40,719 nucleotides of DNA. Source: Crocinitomicaceae bacterium (lineage in GTDB: Bacteria; Bacteroidota; Bacteroidia; Flavobacteriales_D; Crocinitomicaceae). A program made the position numbers and the translations under genes. Of the stretch, positions 33,733 to 40,719 are shown in pieces. Location of the stretch: assembly GCA_020436025.1 (NCBI GenBank), contig JAGQYP010000033.1, positions 1-40,719 on the forward strand. The letters run 5' to 3'. Within the stretch, counting starts at the first letter, position 1. Each line of letters opens with the position of its first letter. The notes beneath the pieces are model-generated. The model had not been told where the DNA came from, did no database searches, and was given only the letters and a program-made list of their open reading frames with translations.

Positions 33733-35011
33733 ATTAAAGAACATATTAGAACTCAATCAAATTCATTCAAAAGATGGAATCCTCGTGGCTTGCTCGGGTG
33801 GACCAGATTCAGTTCTGCTCTTAATTTTTTTGAAAAGTTTGGGCTATTCCATTCAAGTTGCTCATTGTAACTTCCAATTGAGAGGTCAGGAATCAGATCT
33901 AGATGAAGAATTTGTAAGCAATCTTTGTCAAAAAGAAGGGATTCCATTTCATGTTATCCAATTTGAAACTGAAAACATCGCGAAGCAAAGAAAAGAGTCC
34001 ATCCAACTCACCGCTCGAAATTTGAGATATCAGTGGTTTTCAGAACTAGCTGAAAAAAATAATCTAAAATACATCTGTACCGCTCACCATTTAGATGACC
34101 GCATAGAAACCTTTTTCCTGAATCTCTTTCGAGGAACTGGTCTGAACGGATTAGCTCCTTTGGAAATCATCAAAGGAAATCGACTCCGACCATTTAATTC
34201 ATTTACAAAGTCAGAAATCCTGGACTACCTAGAATCTAATGGAATTGCCTACCGTTTAGATCAATCCAATGAGAGCACTAAATATGAACGGAATAAGATT
34301 CGACTAGATTTTCTCCCAGAAATGGAAAAATTGTTTCCGGAATACAGACAAAGATTTCAAGAAAACTTTGATCGACTGGAAATCGTCAAAACGGGATTGG
34401 AGTTAAAAAAACAAGAATTTCTAGATCGATATTTAATTCAAGACAAAAACCAATTTGCAATTCGTATAGAACATCTGACAACTGATTTGGAAGTTTTGTG
34501 GCTTTTAGAATATTTTGATGGAAAGTACAATCAGTTATCTGAAATTCAAAAATTAATCCAATCTCAAAAAGGGAAACATATTGACATTGAGGATTTTCGA
34601 TTTACGCGAGAAGAAAATTCCATCTCCATTTCGAACAAAAAAGAAAACTCCATTTCCCTAACTATTCATGAAATTCCTTACGAAGATCAATACGTGAAAA
34701 TTTCTCTGGAAAGAAAGGTTGAGTCATTTGAATCTAATACGATTTACCTAGATTTCGATAAAGTAATTTTCCCACTATCTATTCAGAATTGGATGCCAGG
34801 GGATCGCTTGCAACCCTTAGGAATGAAAGGGAAAAAATTGGTCAGTGACTATCTAACCGATCGCAAAATCCCCTCAAATTCCAGATCTAAAACCCTGGTT
34901 ATCAAAGACAAAAACAGCATTTTAGGAATCATTGGCCACTGCTGTGATGAGAAGTTTAAAATTGAAAACAAAAACGCTAACACATTGATTATTAAGTTGA
35001 AAGAATTTTAA
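33722..35011 (+). CDS. tilS: tRNA(Ile)-lysidine synthase
   Basis: A 429-residue enzyme. The PP-loop S-G-G-P-D-S is at residues 25-30 (VACSGGPDS), then HCNFQLRGQESDLDEEFV, TARNLRYQWF and CTAHHLDDRIETFFLNLFRG, all typical of TilS. A C-terminal TilS substrate-binding domain (about 355-429) includes WMPGDRLQPLGMKGKKLVSD. The enzyme attaches lysine to C34 of tRNA-Ile(CAU), changing its reading from AUG to AUA, and is essential in most bacteria. The ATG at 33722 lies inside the pabB end (11-nt overlap). The length fits long-form TilS (~430-440). Confidence 0.96.
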   Translation: MLNKLKNILELNQIHSKDGILVACSGGPDSVLLLIFLKSLGYSIQVAHCNFQLRGQESDLDEEFVSNLCQKEGIPFHVIQFETENIAKQRKESIQLTARNLRYQWFSELAEKNNLKYICTAHHLDDRIETFFLNLFRGTGLNGLAPLEIIKGNRLRPFNSFTKSEILDYLESNGIAYRLDQSNESTKYERNKIRLDFLPEMEKLFPEYRQRFQENFDRLEIVKTGLELKKQEFLDRYLIQDKNQFAIRIEHLTTDLEVLWLLEYFDGKYNQLSEIQKLIQSQKGKHIDIEDFRFTREENSISISNKKENSISLTIHEIPYEDQYVKISLERKVESFESNTIYLDFDKVIFPLSIQNWMPGDRLQPLGMKGKKLVSDYLTDRKIPSNSRSKTLVIKDKNSILGIIGHCCDEKFKIENKNANTLIIKLKEF

Positions 35012-35091
35012 CAATTTGAATTTTGTTTTTCACATCTCTTGTTTATTCCATTTTTAATTCCTATCTTCTAGCCTCTTTACCAATCAAAATT

Positions 35092-35397
35092 ATGCAGGAA
35101 ATGGAAACAGTAGCTTCAGAAATTAATGCCTATACTCTGATCGAAAAGGAAATTATCGCTAGCCTTTCGTTTAAAGATACTCACGCAAAAAACCAAGATC
35201 CAGATCTCTTAAAAAAACTTAAAAATGCTACGAGCCTTGGGAATTTGCATCGCAATAAATGCAGAATTATTTTTCAGGATTCTCAAGGCATTAAAGCTGT
35301 TGAAACAACCATCTGGTCTACGGGCAAACACTATATCTGTTTAAAAGGTGGAATGTGGCTTCCTATCCGAAATATTTTCGATGTTAAAATCTTATAA
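35092..35397 (+). CDS. Small conserved-looking protein, unknown function
   Basis: A 101-residue cytoplasmic protein from the ATG at 35092; ATG 35101 is an equally possible start, and an upstream TTG at 35023 would add an unlikely hydrophobic leader. It is helical at first (residues about 5-45), then a beta-rich part with RNKCRIIFQDSQGIKAVETT, TIWSTGKHYICLKGG and a final WLPIRNIFDVKIL. The ending resembles small Bacteroidota proteins that finish with a PI-x-R-I pattern, which are uncharacterised to my knowledge. It lies 80 nt after tilS and ends with a strong terminator. Confidence 0.7.
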   Translation: MQEMETVASEINAYTLIEKEIIASLSFKDTHAKNQDPDLLKKLKNATSLGNLHRNKCRIIFQDSQGIKAVETTIWSTGKHYICLKGGMWLPIRNIFDVKIL

Positions 35398-35422
35398 TAA
35401 CTGTATTGAAATATAAATTATT

Positions 35423-35445
35423 AAGCGACTAAGGTCGCTTTTTTT
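35423..35445 (+). terminator. Terminator after the pabB-tilS region
   Basis: A perfect 7-bp stem, AAGCGAC/GTCGCTT (35423-35429 with 35434-35440), a 4-nt loop and seven Ts (35439-35445). It closes the unit that includes the small unknown gene. Confidence 0.92.
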
Positions 35446-35505
35446 ATGTCTTAGGTTTTCAATAATAAACTTAAAGCCTAGTCTTCATTTTCTTTTTGTT
35501 TTATG

Positions 35506-35513
35506 TATTTTTG
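35506..35513 (+). promoter_or_regulatory. -7 promoter element for the dsbD operon
   Basis: TATTTTTG, a perfect TAnnTTTG, 27 nt before the ATG at 35541. T-rich sequence upstream has no TTG at the right distance. It supports the ATG at 35541 as start, since an upstream TTG (35496) would precede the promoter. Confidence 0.55.
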
Positions 35514-35540
35514 AAAGCTATTAAACAGACATTGTCGAAG

Positions 35541-35978
35541 ATGAAAAACATATTATGCATTTTGGGTGTTCTTTTCTCCGTGCAAATCTTTGCTCAGGAA
35601 GACCCAGTAAAATGGACTGCAACCCAAGTAAAAGAAGGAAAAGACAATCTTATTAAGATTAATGCTAAAATGGAAGATCATTGGCATATCTATTCCATGC
35701 ATTTAACCGAAGAATTTGGTCCAATTCCTACCACCATCACCTTTTCTGAAAACGAGAATATTGAATTCCTTGGGAAAATAGAAGAAGACAAACCAAAGAG
35801 AGAAAAAGATGCCAATTTTGACATGGTCATTGACTACTTCGACGTTTCTGCTGATTTTAAGCAAAAAGTGAAAGTGAAAGGAGAAACATCTGTAAAAGTA
35901 TCTGTTTATTACATGTGCTGTAACGACAAAAAATGTCTTCCTCCTAAGGAAGAAATCATCGAAGTCAAATTGAAATAA
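35541..35978 (+). CDS. Periplasmic DsbD N-terminal-domain-like protein
   Basis: A 145-residue protein starting at the ATG at 35541, where the signal peptide begins (MKNILCILGVLFSVQIFAQ). The mature part is a DsbD-alpha-type immunoglobulin-like domain: WTATQVKEGKDNLIKIN, HWHIYSM, then QKVKVKGETSVKVSVYYMCC and CLPPKEE. The cysteine pair C-x-x-x-x-C (CNDKKC) matches the reactive pair of the DsbD alpha domain, which passes electrons to periplasmic partners. It stands 19 nt before dsbD, so this is an extra alpha domain encoded separately in the operon. Electron hand-over between the two is inferred. Confidence 0.88.
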   Translation: MKNILCILGVLFSVQIFAQEDPVKWTATQVKEGKDNLIKINAKMEDHWHIYSMHLTEEFGPIPTTITFSENENIEFLGKIEEDKPKREKDANFDMVIDYFDVSADFKQKVKVKGETSVKVSVYYMCCNDKKCLPPKEEIIEVKLK

Positions 35979-35997
35979 CATACGCCAGACTAGAATT

Positions 35998-38568
35998 ATG
36001 AAAAATTTATTAGCACTTACATTCATTACCCTATTTACCCTATCTGCTTTTTCTCAGAAACCTGATAACACTCAAGGTGACAATGAAGGCACTAAAATTT
36101 CATGGTATTTTTCAGTTAAACCGGTAAGTGACACCGAAGCTGATTTAGTAATGAAGGCTGTATTGGCGGATCACTGGCATGTTTTTTCGACCACTCACGA
36201 CCCAATGAAAGCAGATTTCACTGGAACTCCTACCGCTTTTAAATTTGAGCCGAATTCTTCGTTTAAGTTAGTTGGAAGTGTACGTGAACCGAAACCCAAG
36301 GTAGTTACTTCTTCCATTGGAACGGAAATTTATCATGACAAGCACTCGGTAAGCTTCAAACAGAGAATTAAAATACTAGATAAAAAGAAATTCAATATCA
36401 ACATGACTTTCGATTACCAAGTTTGTTACGAAAGTTGCCTGATGCCTCAAACAGATGTTCCTTTTACTTGGAGTGTTGACCCTTCTAATCTAGCCAATTC
36501 ATCGGTCTCAAATGATCAAGAAAATAAAAATGAAAATAATACAGACGAAGCCAACAATGAAAATCCGCAGATAGAATTAGCTCCTGGGGAATGTCCAGAC
36601 CCACAAGAAGATACTTCCCATGTGACTTGGGCGTACAAATCGTACTTTATCGAAAAAGGACTTTACGAAATGGTGCTAACTGCTAGATTGGACAGTGGTT
36701 GGCATTTGGTTTATGGAGATGCCAAAGAATTCCTTAAAGAATTGAATTTCAATTTCACTCAAAACAACGATCTCTACGAACTCCAAGGTGAATTAGAAAT
36801 CAACAAATTCTTATCCGGAAACGATAGTGTTTTAAACAGATCCATTGACTATTTCACTGGTGTTATCGAATTCAAACAAAAAATCAAATTAAAAACGGAT
36901 AGCATTCCTGTCATTGGTGGAACAATCAACTACACTACTATCTCGGAAAAATACATTTCGGTTCCTATGCCAGCTGATATTCATATTGATCTATCGAAGG
37001 CTAGAAAAAGCGAAGAAGCAACTAAAATTCCTAGCTCCTTGTGGGCCATCTTTGTCATGGGATTTTTAGGAGGATTAGCAGCATTGCTTACTCCTTGTGT
37101 ATTCCCCATGATTCCAATGACAGTTAGTTTCTTTACCAAACAATCTAAAACCAAATCAGAAGGAATCCGAAATGCAATTATTTACGGTGTTTCCATCATT
37201 GTAATATATGTGCTTTTAGGTCTTGGAGTAACAGTAATTTTTGGTGCTGGCGCCCTGAATGCATTGAGTACAAATGTTTGGTTCAATTTGGCATTTTTCG
37301 TCTTGCTAGTTGTTTTTGGAGCTTCGTTCTTAGGAGCCTTTGAAATCAGACTTCCTTCTTCGTGGATTAACAAAGCAGATAAGAATGCTGACAAAGGAGG
37401 TTTACTAGGAATCTTCTTTATGGCATTTACATTGGGATTGGTTTCCTTTTCATGTACTGGACCTATTATCGGAACACTGTTAGTAGAATCCGTTGCCAAT
37501 GGAATCATGGGACCATTTTGGGGAATGTTTGGTTTCGCACTCGCATTAGCACTTCCTTTCACTTTATTCTCCGCTTTCCCAGGTTGGTTAAACTCCATGC
37601 CTCAATCTGGAGGATGGTTGAATTCAGTAAAGGTAGTTTTGGGTCTTTTGGAAATTGCACTTGCATTTAAATTCCTTTCAAACGCAGACTTAGTTGTTCA
37701 AGCTGAAATGTTGACTAGAGAGCTTTATCTCTCCTTCTGGATTGTTATCTTCTCAATCATGGGATTCTATTTGCTTGGAAAAATAAAAATGCCTCATGAT
37801 TCAGATCTAAAGCACGTATCGGTTACACGACTTTCTTTCGCTATTGTAATCTTTTCCTTCGTGGTTTACATGATTCCTGGAATGTGGGGAGCACCACTTT
37901 CTATGTTAAGTGGAATTTTGCCTCCTCAAACCGAACAATATTCCGAATACCCTTATGGAATTGGTGGTCAACCTCCACAATACGAAATGCCAGAAGGAAC
38001 TCATCCAGGTCCAAACGGAATGCCTGTATTCCACGATTACGATGAAGCTTTAGCGCATGCTAGAAAGGAAAAGAAACCCCTATTGCTTGATTTTACTGGG
38101 TGGGCATGTGCCAATTGTCGTAGAATGGAAGACAACGTTTGGAAAAAACCCGAAATCACCAAAATCATGGTCGAGGATTATGTAGTTGTATCGCTTTATG
38201 TTGATGAAGATCAAGCTTTAGAAACACCAATAACCATGGAAGATGGAACAGTTTTGAAAACGGTTGGCCAGAAATGGATGTACATGGAAGAAAAACGATA
38301 TGGTCAAACTTCTCAACCTCTTTACATTGTTGTTGATCATGAAGAAGAAATGATCGGTCCGACGATGACTTACGACACTGAATCGGATTTACAGGGTCGT
38401 TATAAAAAATGGTTAGAAGACAATTTAAAAGAATACGAAGAAAGAATTAACGAATACACTGTTACTCCTAAAAGTTATCGTTTGGTTAAATCTTGTTATA
38501 CTCAGCAAGTACCAACTTTCAATGAAATTGAAAAATTAATTTTTGGAGAAGAAGCGGAAACTGAATAA
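35998..38568 (+). CDS. dsbD: Thiol:disulfide interchange protein DsbD
   Basis: An 856-residue inner-membrane protein. After a signal peptide come two alpha-type domains. The first (about 25-165) keeps a C-x-x-x-C pair (Cys143, Cys147); the second (about 200-335) has the same fold cues (WAYKSYFIEKGLYEMVLTAR, SGWHLVYGD) but no cysteine pair. The membrane domain (about 345-640) has redox Cys367 in LTPCVFPMIPM and Cys486 in SFSCTGPIIG, with about eight segments. A thioredoxin-like gamma domain (about 670-815) has C-A-N-C at 704-707 (GWACANCRRME). DsbD carries electrons from cytoplasmic thioredoxin to periplasmic reductases. Downstream partners such as DsbC are not in the window. Confidence 0.96.
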   Translation: MKNLLALTFITLFTLSAFSQKPDNTQGDNEGTKISWYFSVKPVSDTEADLVMKAVLADHWHVFSTTHDPMKADFTGTPTAFKFEPNSSFKLVGSVREPKPKVVTSSIGTEIYHDKHSVSFKQRIKILDKKKFNINMTFDYQVCYESCLMPQTDVPFTWSVDPSNLANSSVSNDQENKNENNTDEANNENPQIELAPGECPDPQEDTSHVTWAYKSYFIEKGLYEMVLTARLDSGWHLVYGDAKEFLKELNFNFTQNNDLYELQGELEINKFLSGNDSVLNRSIDYFTGVIEFKQKIKLKTDSIPVIGGTINYTTISEKYISVPMPADIHIDLSKARKSEEATKIPSSLWAIFVMGFLGGLAALLTPCVFPMIPMTVSFFTKQSKTKSEGIRNAIIYGVSIIVIYVLLGLGVTVIFGAGALNALSTNVWFNLAFFVLLVVFGASFLGAFEIRLPSSWINKADKNADKGGLLGIFFMAFTLGLVSFSCTGPIIGTLLVESVANGIMGPFWGMFGFALALALPFTLFSAFPGWLNSMPQSGGWLNSVKVVLGLLEIALAFKFLSNADLVVQAEMLTRELYLSFWIVIFSIMGFYLLGKIKMPHDSDLKHVSVTRLSFAIVIFSFVVYMIPGMWGAPLSMLSGILPPQTEQYSEYPYGIGGQPPQYEMPEGTHPGPNGMPVFHDYDEALAHARKEKKPLLLDFTGWACANCRRMEDNVWKKPEITKIMVEDYVVVSLYVDEDQALETPITMEDGTVLKTVGQKWMYMEEKRYGQTSQPLYIVVDHEEEMIGPTMTYDTESDLQGRYKKWLEDNLKEYEERINEYTVTPKSYRLVKSCYTQQVPTFNEIEKLIFGEEAETE

Positions 38569-38584
38569 TTCAAGCTTCTTTTTT
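38549..38584 (+). terminator. Possible terminator overlapping the dsbD stop
   Basis: AAGAAGC (38549-38555) can pair with GCTTCTT (38574-38580), followed by Ts to 38584. The loop is long (18 nt), but contains an inner TGAAT/ATTCA inverted repeat that could stack. It overlaps the final dsbD codons. Confidence 0.4.
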
Positions 38585-38670
38585 ATCTCGGAAATGTGAT
38601 TTTTAGGCTAAATATAAGGTCTCATTTCCCTGATTTGAAAGGCTTAAACGATAAAAAAAAATTGTGGGCG

Positions 38671-38701
38671 TTGTTATTCTTATAAAAATTCACCAAATTT
38701 G
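38671..38701 (+). promoter_or_regulatory. Promoter of the exosortase substrate-exosortase pair
   Basis: TTG at 38671-38673, a 20-nt spacer and CAAATTTG (38694-38701), one mismatch from TAnnTTTG. The ATG at 38718 is 16 nt further on, giving a leader of about 10 nt. Confidence 0.5.
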
Positions 38702-38717
38702 TACCAAATACAGCTGA

Positions 38718-38960
38718 ATGAAGACTCATTTATTTAAGAAACTATTACTTACAATCGCACTAATACTTGCGTCACACGGGTTATTCGCTCAGCCTCCGGG
38801 TGGACCACCTCCAGGTGGAACTACTGGAACTCCCCCACCAGATTGTTGGCCAGCTCCTTGTATTCCAGTTGATGGAGGTATTGGATTTTTGGTTTTAGCC
38901 GGTGCTGCCTTGGGAGGAAAGAAATTGTATGATGCACAAAAACGAAAAGCTGAAAAATAA
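38718..38960 (+). CDS. Tiny exosortase substrate with PID-CTERM-like sorting signal
   Basis: An 80-residue protein in three parts: a signal peptide (residues 1-25, ending GLFAQ), a Pro/Gly-rich segment of about 25 residues with two cysteines (PPGGPPPGG, DCWPAPC), and a C-terminal sorting signal. The signal is IPVDGGIGFLVLAGAALGG, a short hydrophobic helix, followed by a basic tail (KKLYDAQKRKAEK). The P-(I/V)-D-G-G + helix + basic tail layout is what I know as the PID-CTERM type signal of Bacteroidota. After both cleavages only ~30 residues would remain. Its exosortase gene overlaps its 3' end, so they form a dedicated pair. The function of the mature peptide is unknown. Confidence 0.85.
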   Translation: MKTHLFKKLLLTIALILASHGLFAQPPGGPPPGGTTGTPPPDCWPAPCIPVDGGIGFLVLAGAALGGKKLYDAQKRKAEK

Positions 38961-39522
38961 AGTTCAGTCCTTTTTTCGAAATCCCATTTTTCGATTTTTA
39001 TTTGTAGCAGGTATCCTTTATTGGATCTGGTTCATCTTTTATGAGACTTATTTAATTCCTCATACAGATTTCGATTATGTTGTTACCAAAAACCTGGTTA
39101 ACGTGACCAACGGCTCTTATGCTCTATTGGGAACACAAACCATGGTAGATGAAGAATCACAACACATTGTTATTTCCCTTGCTTCTCATCCCGAAACAGG
39201 TGTATGGGTAGGTACGCCTTGTAATGGACTTAAACTCTTTGCCCTTTTTAGTATTTTCATTATTGCCTATCCAGGAAAGATCAAACACAAATTATGGTTT
39301 ATCCCAGCAGGAATTTTTATGATCTATTGGATCAATGTCATCCGAATCATGCTCCTTCTCAAACTGATTTCTGTTAATCCGGAGTTGTTTCAGTTCAATC
39401 ACAATTACACCTTTACTATTTCAGTGTATATCGTAATCTTTATTCTCTGGATTGTTTGGGCGAAATACTTTGGTAAATTTAAAATCGAGAGTCAACCAGA
39501 TTCTCAGATTTCAGAATCTTAA
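38929..39522 (+). CDS. Exosortase/archaeosortase-family transpeptidase
   Basis: A 197-residue membrane protein from ATG 38929 (ATG 38932 directly follows; a GTG at 38902 is also open). It has about five hydrophobic segments and the exosortase triad: Cys98 in VGTPCNGLKLFALF, Arg139 in INVIRIMLLL, and His158 in FNHNYTF. Exosortases cut C-terminal sorting signals at the membrane and probably transfer the substrate to an acceptor. The gene begins inside the substrate gene (32-nt overlap), with a GGAGG at 38913-38917 that is unusual for this phylum. It is short for the family (~180-300 residues), like other compact Bacteroidota forms. Its end overlaps the convergent regulator gene by 44 nt. Confidence 0.9.
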   Translation: MMHKNEKLKNKVQSFFRNPIFRFLFVAGILYWIWFIFYETYLIPHTDFDYVVTKNLVNVTNGSYALLGTQTMVDEESQHIVISLASHPETGVWVGTPCNGLKLFALFSIFIIAYPGKIKHKLWFIPAGIFMIYWINVIRIMLLLKLISVNPELFQFNHNYTFTISVYIVIFILWIVWAKYFGKFKIESQPDSQISES

Positions 39523-40513
39523 TCGCTGTTCCTTTTACCTCAATAATTCCATCGGACTTAAACTCACTTAGCATTCGAATAACAGACTCGGTGCTTGTCC
39601 CAACTAAAGAAGCCAGTTCCTCCCGCGACATGTGAATCCATTCTGAATCTATTTTGTGGTTCAGTCTAGCTAATACCTTCGAAACTCTTAGTCTGACCGT
39701 ATCATAAGCCATTTCCACTAATTCTTTATTTCTACGGTCGTTCATTTGAATTAAATGGTCCGTAAGTGCTTTATTCAAACCAGCATTTTTGTTGAGTTCA
39801 CTGACAAAGAAATCAATTGGAATGACACAAAGTTCTACATCTTCAATTACAACCACACTTTCTCCATAGACTTTTTTCGATGTTAATCCGGAGACTCCAA
39901 AAAAATCACCTTCAGATAGTATTTCTATAGAGAATTCCTTTCCATCTTCGTTTTCTGTGTAGACTCTTAGCAATCCCTTTTTAACGAAAAACAAATCATT
40001 CGCTGAATCTCCTTGGAAGTAAGCATTCGCTCTTTTATTGATAATTTTAGTTTTTACTTGATCGCTTGCACAAAGTGGTTTCAATATTTTCTCCAGGTCA
40101 GTCGCTTCAAAATAGTTTTCGATATTAAATGAGCTAGAAGAGGTACTCTTTTGAATCCTCTTTTCGACTGTATTCAACAAATCCATTTCAGTGAATGGCT
40201 TCGTAAGATAATCATCTGCTCCCAAGTTCATTCCCTTTCTGAAATCATCTTTATCAGCCTTTGCAGAAAGAAATAAAAATGGAATATTCTTCGTGTTTGG
40301 ATCTTGCCCCAACATGTAAAGCACGCTATAACCATCCAAACCTGGCATCATGATATCACAGATAACCAAATCGGGTAATTCGCTTTTCACTAGCTCAACT
40401 CCTTGCTTACCATCTGATGCCGTAACAACGTTATAATTGGATAATTCCAATAATTCCGCAATATTTTCACGCATTTCAAGATTATCTTCTATAACTGCAA
40501 TTTTCTTTGACAT
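39479..40513 (-). CDS. Response regulator with receiver plus Crp-type DNA-binding output
   Basis: A 344-residue fusion. Residues 1-120 are a receiver domain with Glu9-Asp10, acceptor Asp53 (VICDIMMPG), a Ser near LFLSAK and Lys in YLTKPF, all intact. Residues about 145-255 form a cyclic-nucleotide-binding-type beta roll (NAYFQGDSANDLFFVKKG, then EGDFFGVSG). Residues about 270-335 form a Crp-type winged helix (SREELASLVGTSTESVIRML). Phosphorylation may thus control a Crp-like activator directly. The gene lies 6 nt after a histidine-kinase gene on the same strand, so they form one two-component operon. Its 3' end overlaps the exosortase gene in antisense. Confidence 0.94.
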   Translation of the reverse strand: MSKKIAVIEDNLEMRENIAELLELSNYNVVTASDGKQGVELVKSELPDLVICDIMMPGLDGYSVLYMLGQDPNTKNIPFLFLSAKADKDDFRKGMNLGADDYLTKPFTEMDLLNTVEKRIQKSTSSSSFNIENYFEATDLEKILKPLCASDQVKTKIINKRANAYFQGDSANDLFFVKKGLLRVYTENEDGKEFSIEILSEGDFFGVSGLTSKKVYGESVVVIEDVELCVIPIDFFVSELNKNAGLNKALTDHLIQMNDRRNKELVEMAYDTVRLRVSKVLARLNHKIDSEWIHMSREELASLVGTSTESVIRMLSEFKSDGIIEVKGTAIKILKSENLVDSRF

Positions 40514-40519
40514 GATCCA

Positions 40520-40719
40520 TTATATTTTTATTTCCACAAAAAATGTAGTTCCGTTATTCTCCTCTGATTCAAAATAAATACTTCCGCCCATTATTCTCAA
40601 ATAGCGTTGCACAATGTACAATCCGAGCCCTGTACCCTGAATATTTTCAGCATTTTGCGCTCTGAAAAATCTTTCAAACAAATTCTTCTGCTCTTCTGCC
40701 GGAATACCAATTCCAAAAT
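40520..40719 (-). CDS. Sensor histidine kinase, C-terminal ATPase end (partial)
   Basis: The open frame enters from the right edge and ends at a TAA (minus strand) at 40522-40520, giving the last 66 residues. They form the end of a HATPase_c domain: FGIGIP (G1 box), LFERFFRA (F box) and GTGLGLYIV (G2 box), then the closing GGSIYFESEENNGTTFFVEI. The sensor and dimerisation regions lie outside the window. It stops 6 nt before the receiver-Crp regulator, its likely phospho-partner. Confidence 0.93.
   Translation of the reverse strand, partial: FGIGIPAEEQKNLFERFFRAQNAENIQGTGLGLYIVQRYLRIMGGSIYFESEENNGTTFFVEIKI

Noticed and set aside
38590..38629. Inverted repeat GGAAATG/CATTTCC with a 26-nt loop after dsbD.
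   Set aside because: The stem is 7 bp with a long loop and no T tract, and it lies upstream of the next promoter. It might be an operator, but the evidence is too thin.

Overview
This is a 40.7-kb chromosomal window from a low-GC member of the Bacteroidota, most likely order Flavobacteriales; I cannot fix the family. The evidence is type IX secretion (T9SS) substrates with both type A and type B C-terminal sorting domains, a PorP/SprF partner protein, an S46 dipeptidyl peptidase, DUF5606 and DUF2147 proteins, the ftsK-lolA and pabB-tilS gene pairs, and many promoters with the Bacteroidota -7 element TAnnTTTG. Shine-Dalgarno sequences are largely absent. I see no rRNA, tRNA, CRISPR array, insertion sequence or phage gene, so this reads as ordinary chromosome with accessory surface-protein loci.

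Layout. 1-2.3 kb: the end of pyrB, a STAS protein, rnz and an orphan NarL-type regulator. 2.3-6.8 kb: DUF2147 protein, ftsK, lolA and a convergent zinc-ribbon membrane protein. 6.8-8.1 kb: an SRPBCC protein and a Crp/Fnr regulator, with an FNR-like operator and minisatellites between them. 8.2-14.1 kb: minus-strand genes for a DPP7-type peptidase, an M3 oligopeptidase operon with two paralogous cysteine-rich lipoproteins, a DUF5606 protein with a histone-H1-like tail, and a small exported protein. 14.2-20.4 kb: gmhA, two more paralogous small lipoproteins, comM, and an exported WD40-caspase fusion. 20.5-32.5 kb: a T9SS surface cluster with a giant repeat protein (type A CTD), a SprB-repeat adhesin (type B CTD) and its PorP/SprF partner. 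32.6-38.6 kb: pabB-tilS, a small unknown protein, and a two-gene DsbD thiol-disulfide system. 38.7-40.7 kb: a tiny exosortase substrate overlapping its own exosortase, convergent with a receiver-Crp fusion regulator and its histidine kinase, which is cut by the window edge.

Themes. Much of the window concerns the cell envelope: lipoprotein transport (lolA), thiol exchange (dsbD), peptide use (DPP7, M3 peptidase), surface adhesins, and several small Cys-rich lipoproteins in tandem pairs. The most self-contained candidate system is the 80-residue sorting-signal protein plus its overlapping exosortase. Other notable signals are the five-copy ~303-residue repeat in the giant adhesin, the FNR-like box beside a Crp/Fnr gene whose recognition helix carries ExxSR, a 16-base A tract inside a lipoprotein gene, and hairpin terminators that end exactly at the start codons of rnz and the M3 peptidase gene.

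Many genes also read upstream through TTG codons; for exported proteins I chose the first ATG that directly begins the signal peptide. No stretch of more than 300 bases lacks a gene.
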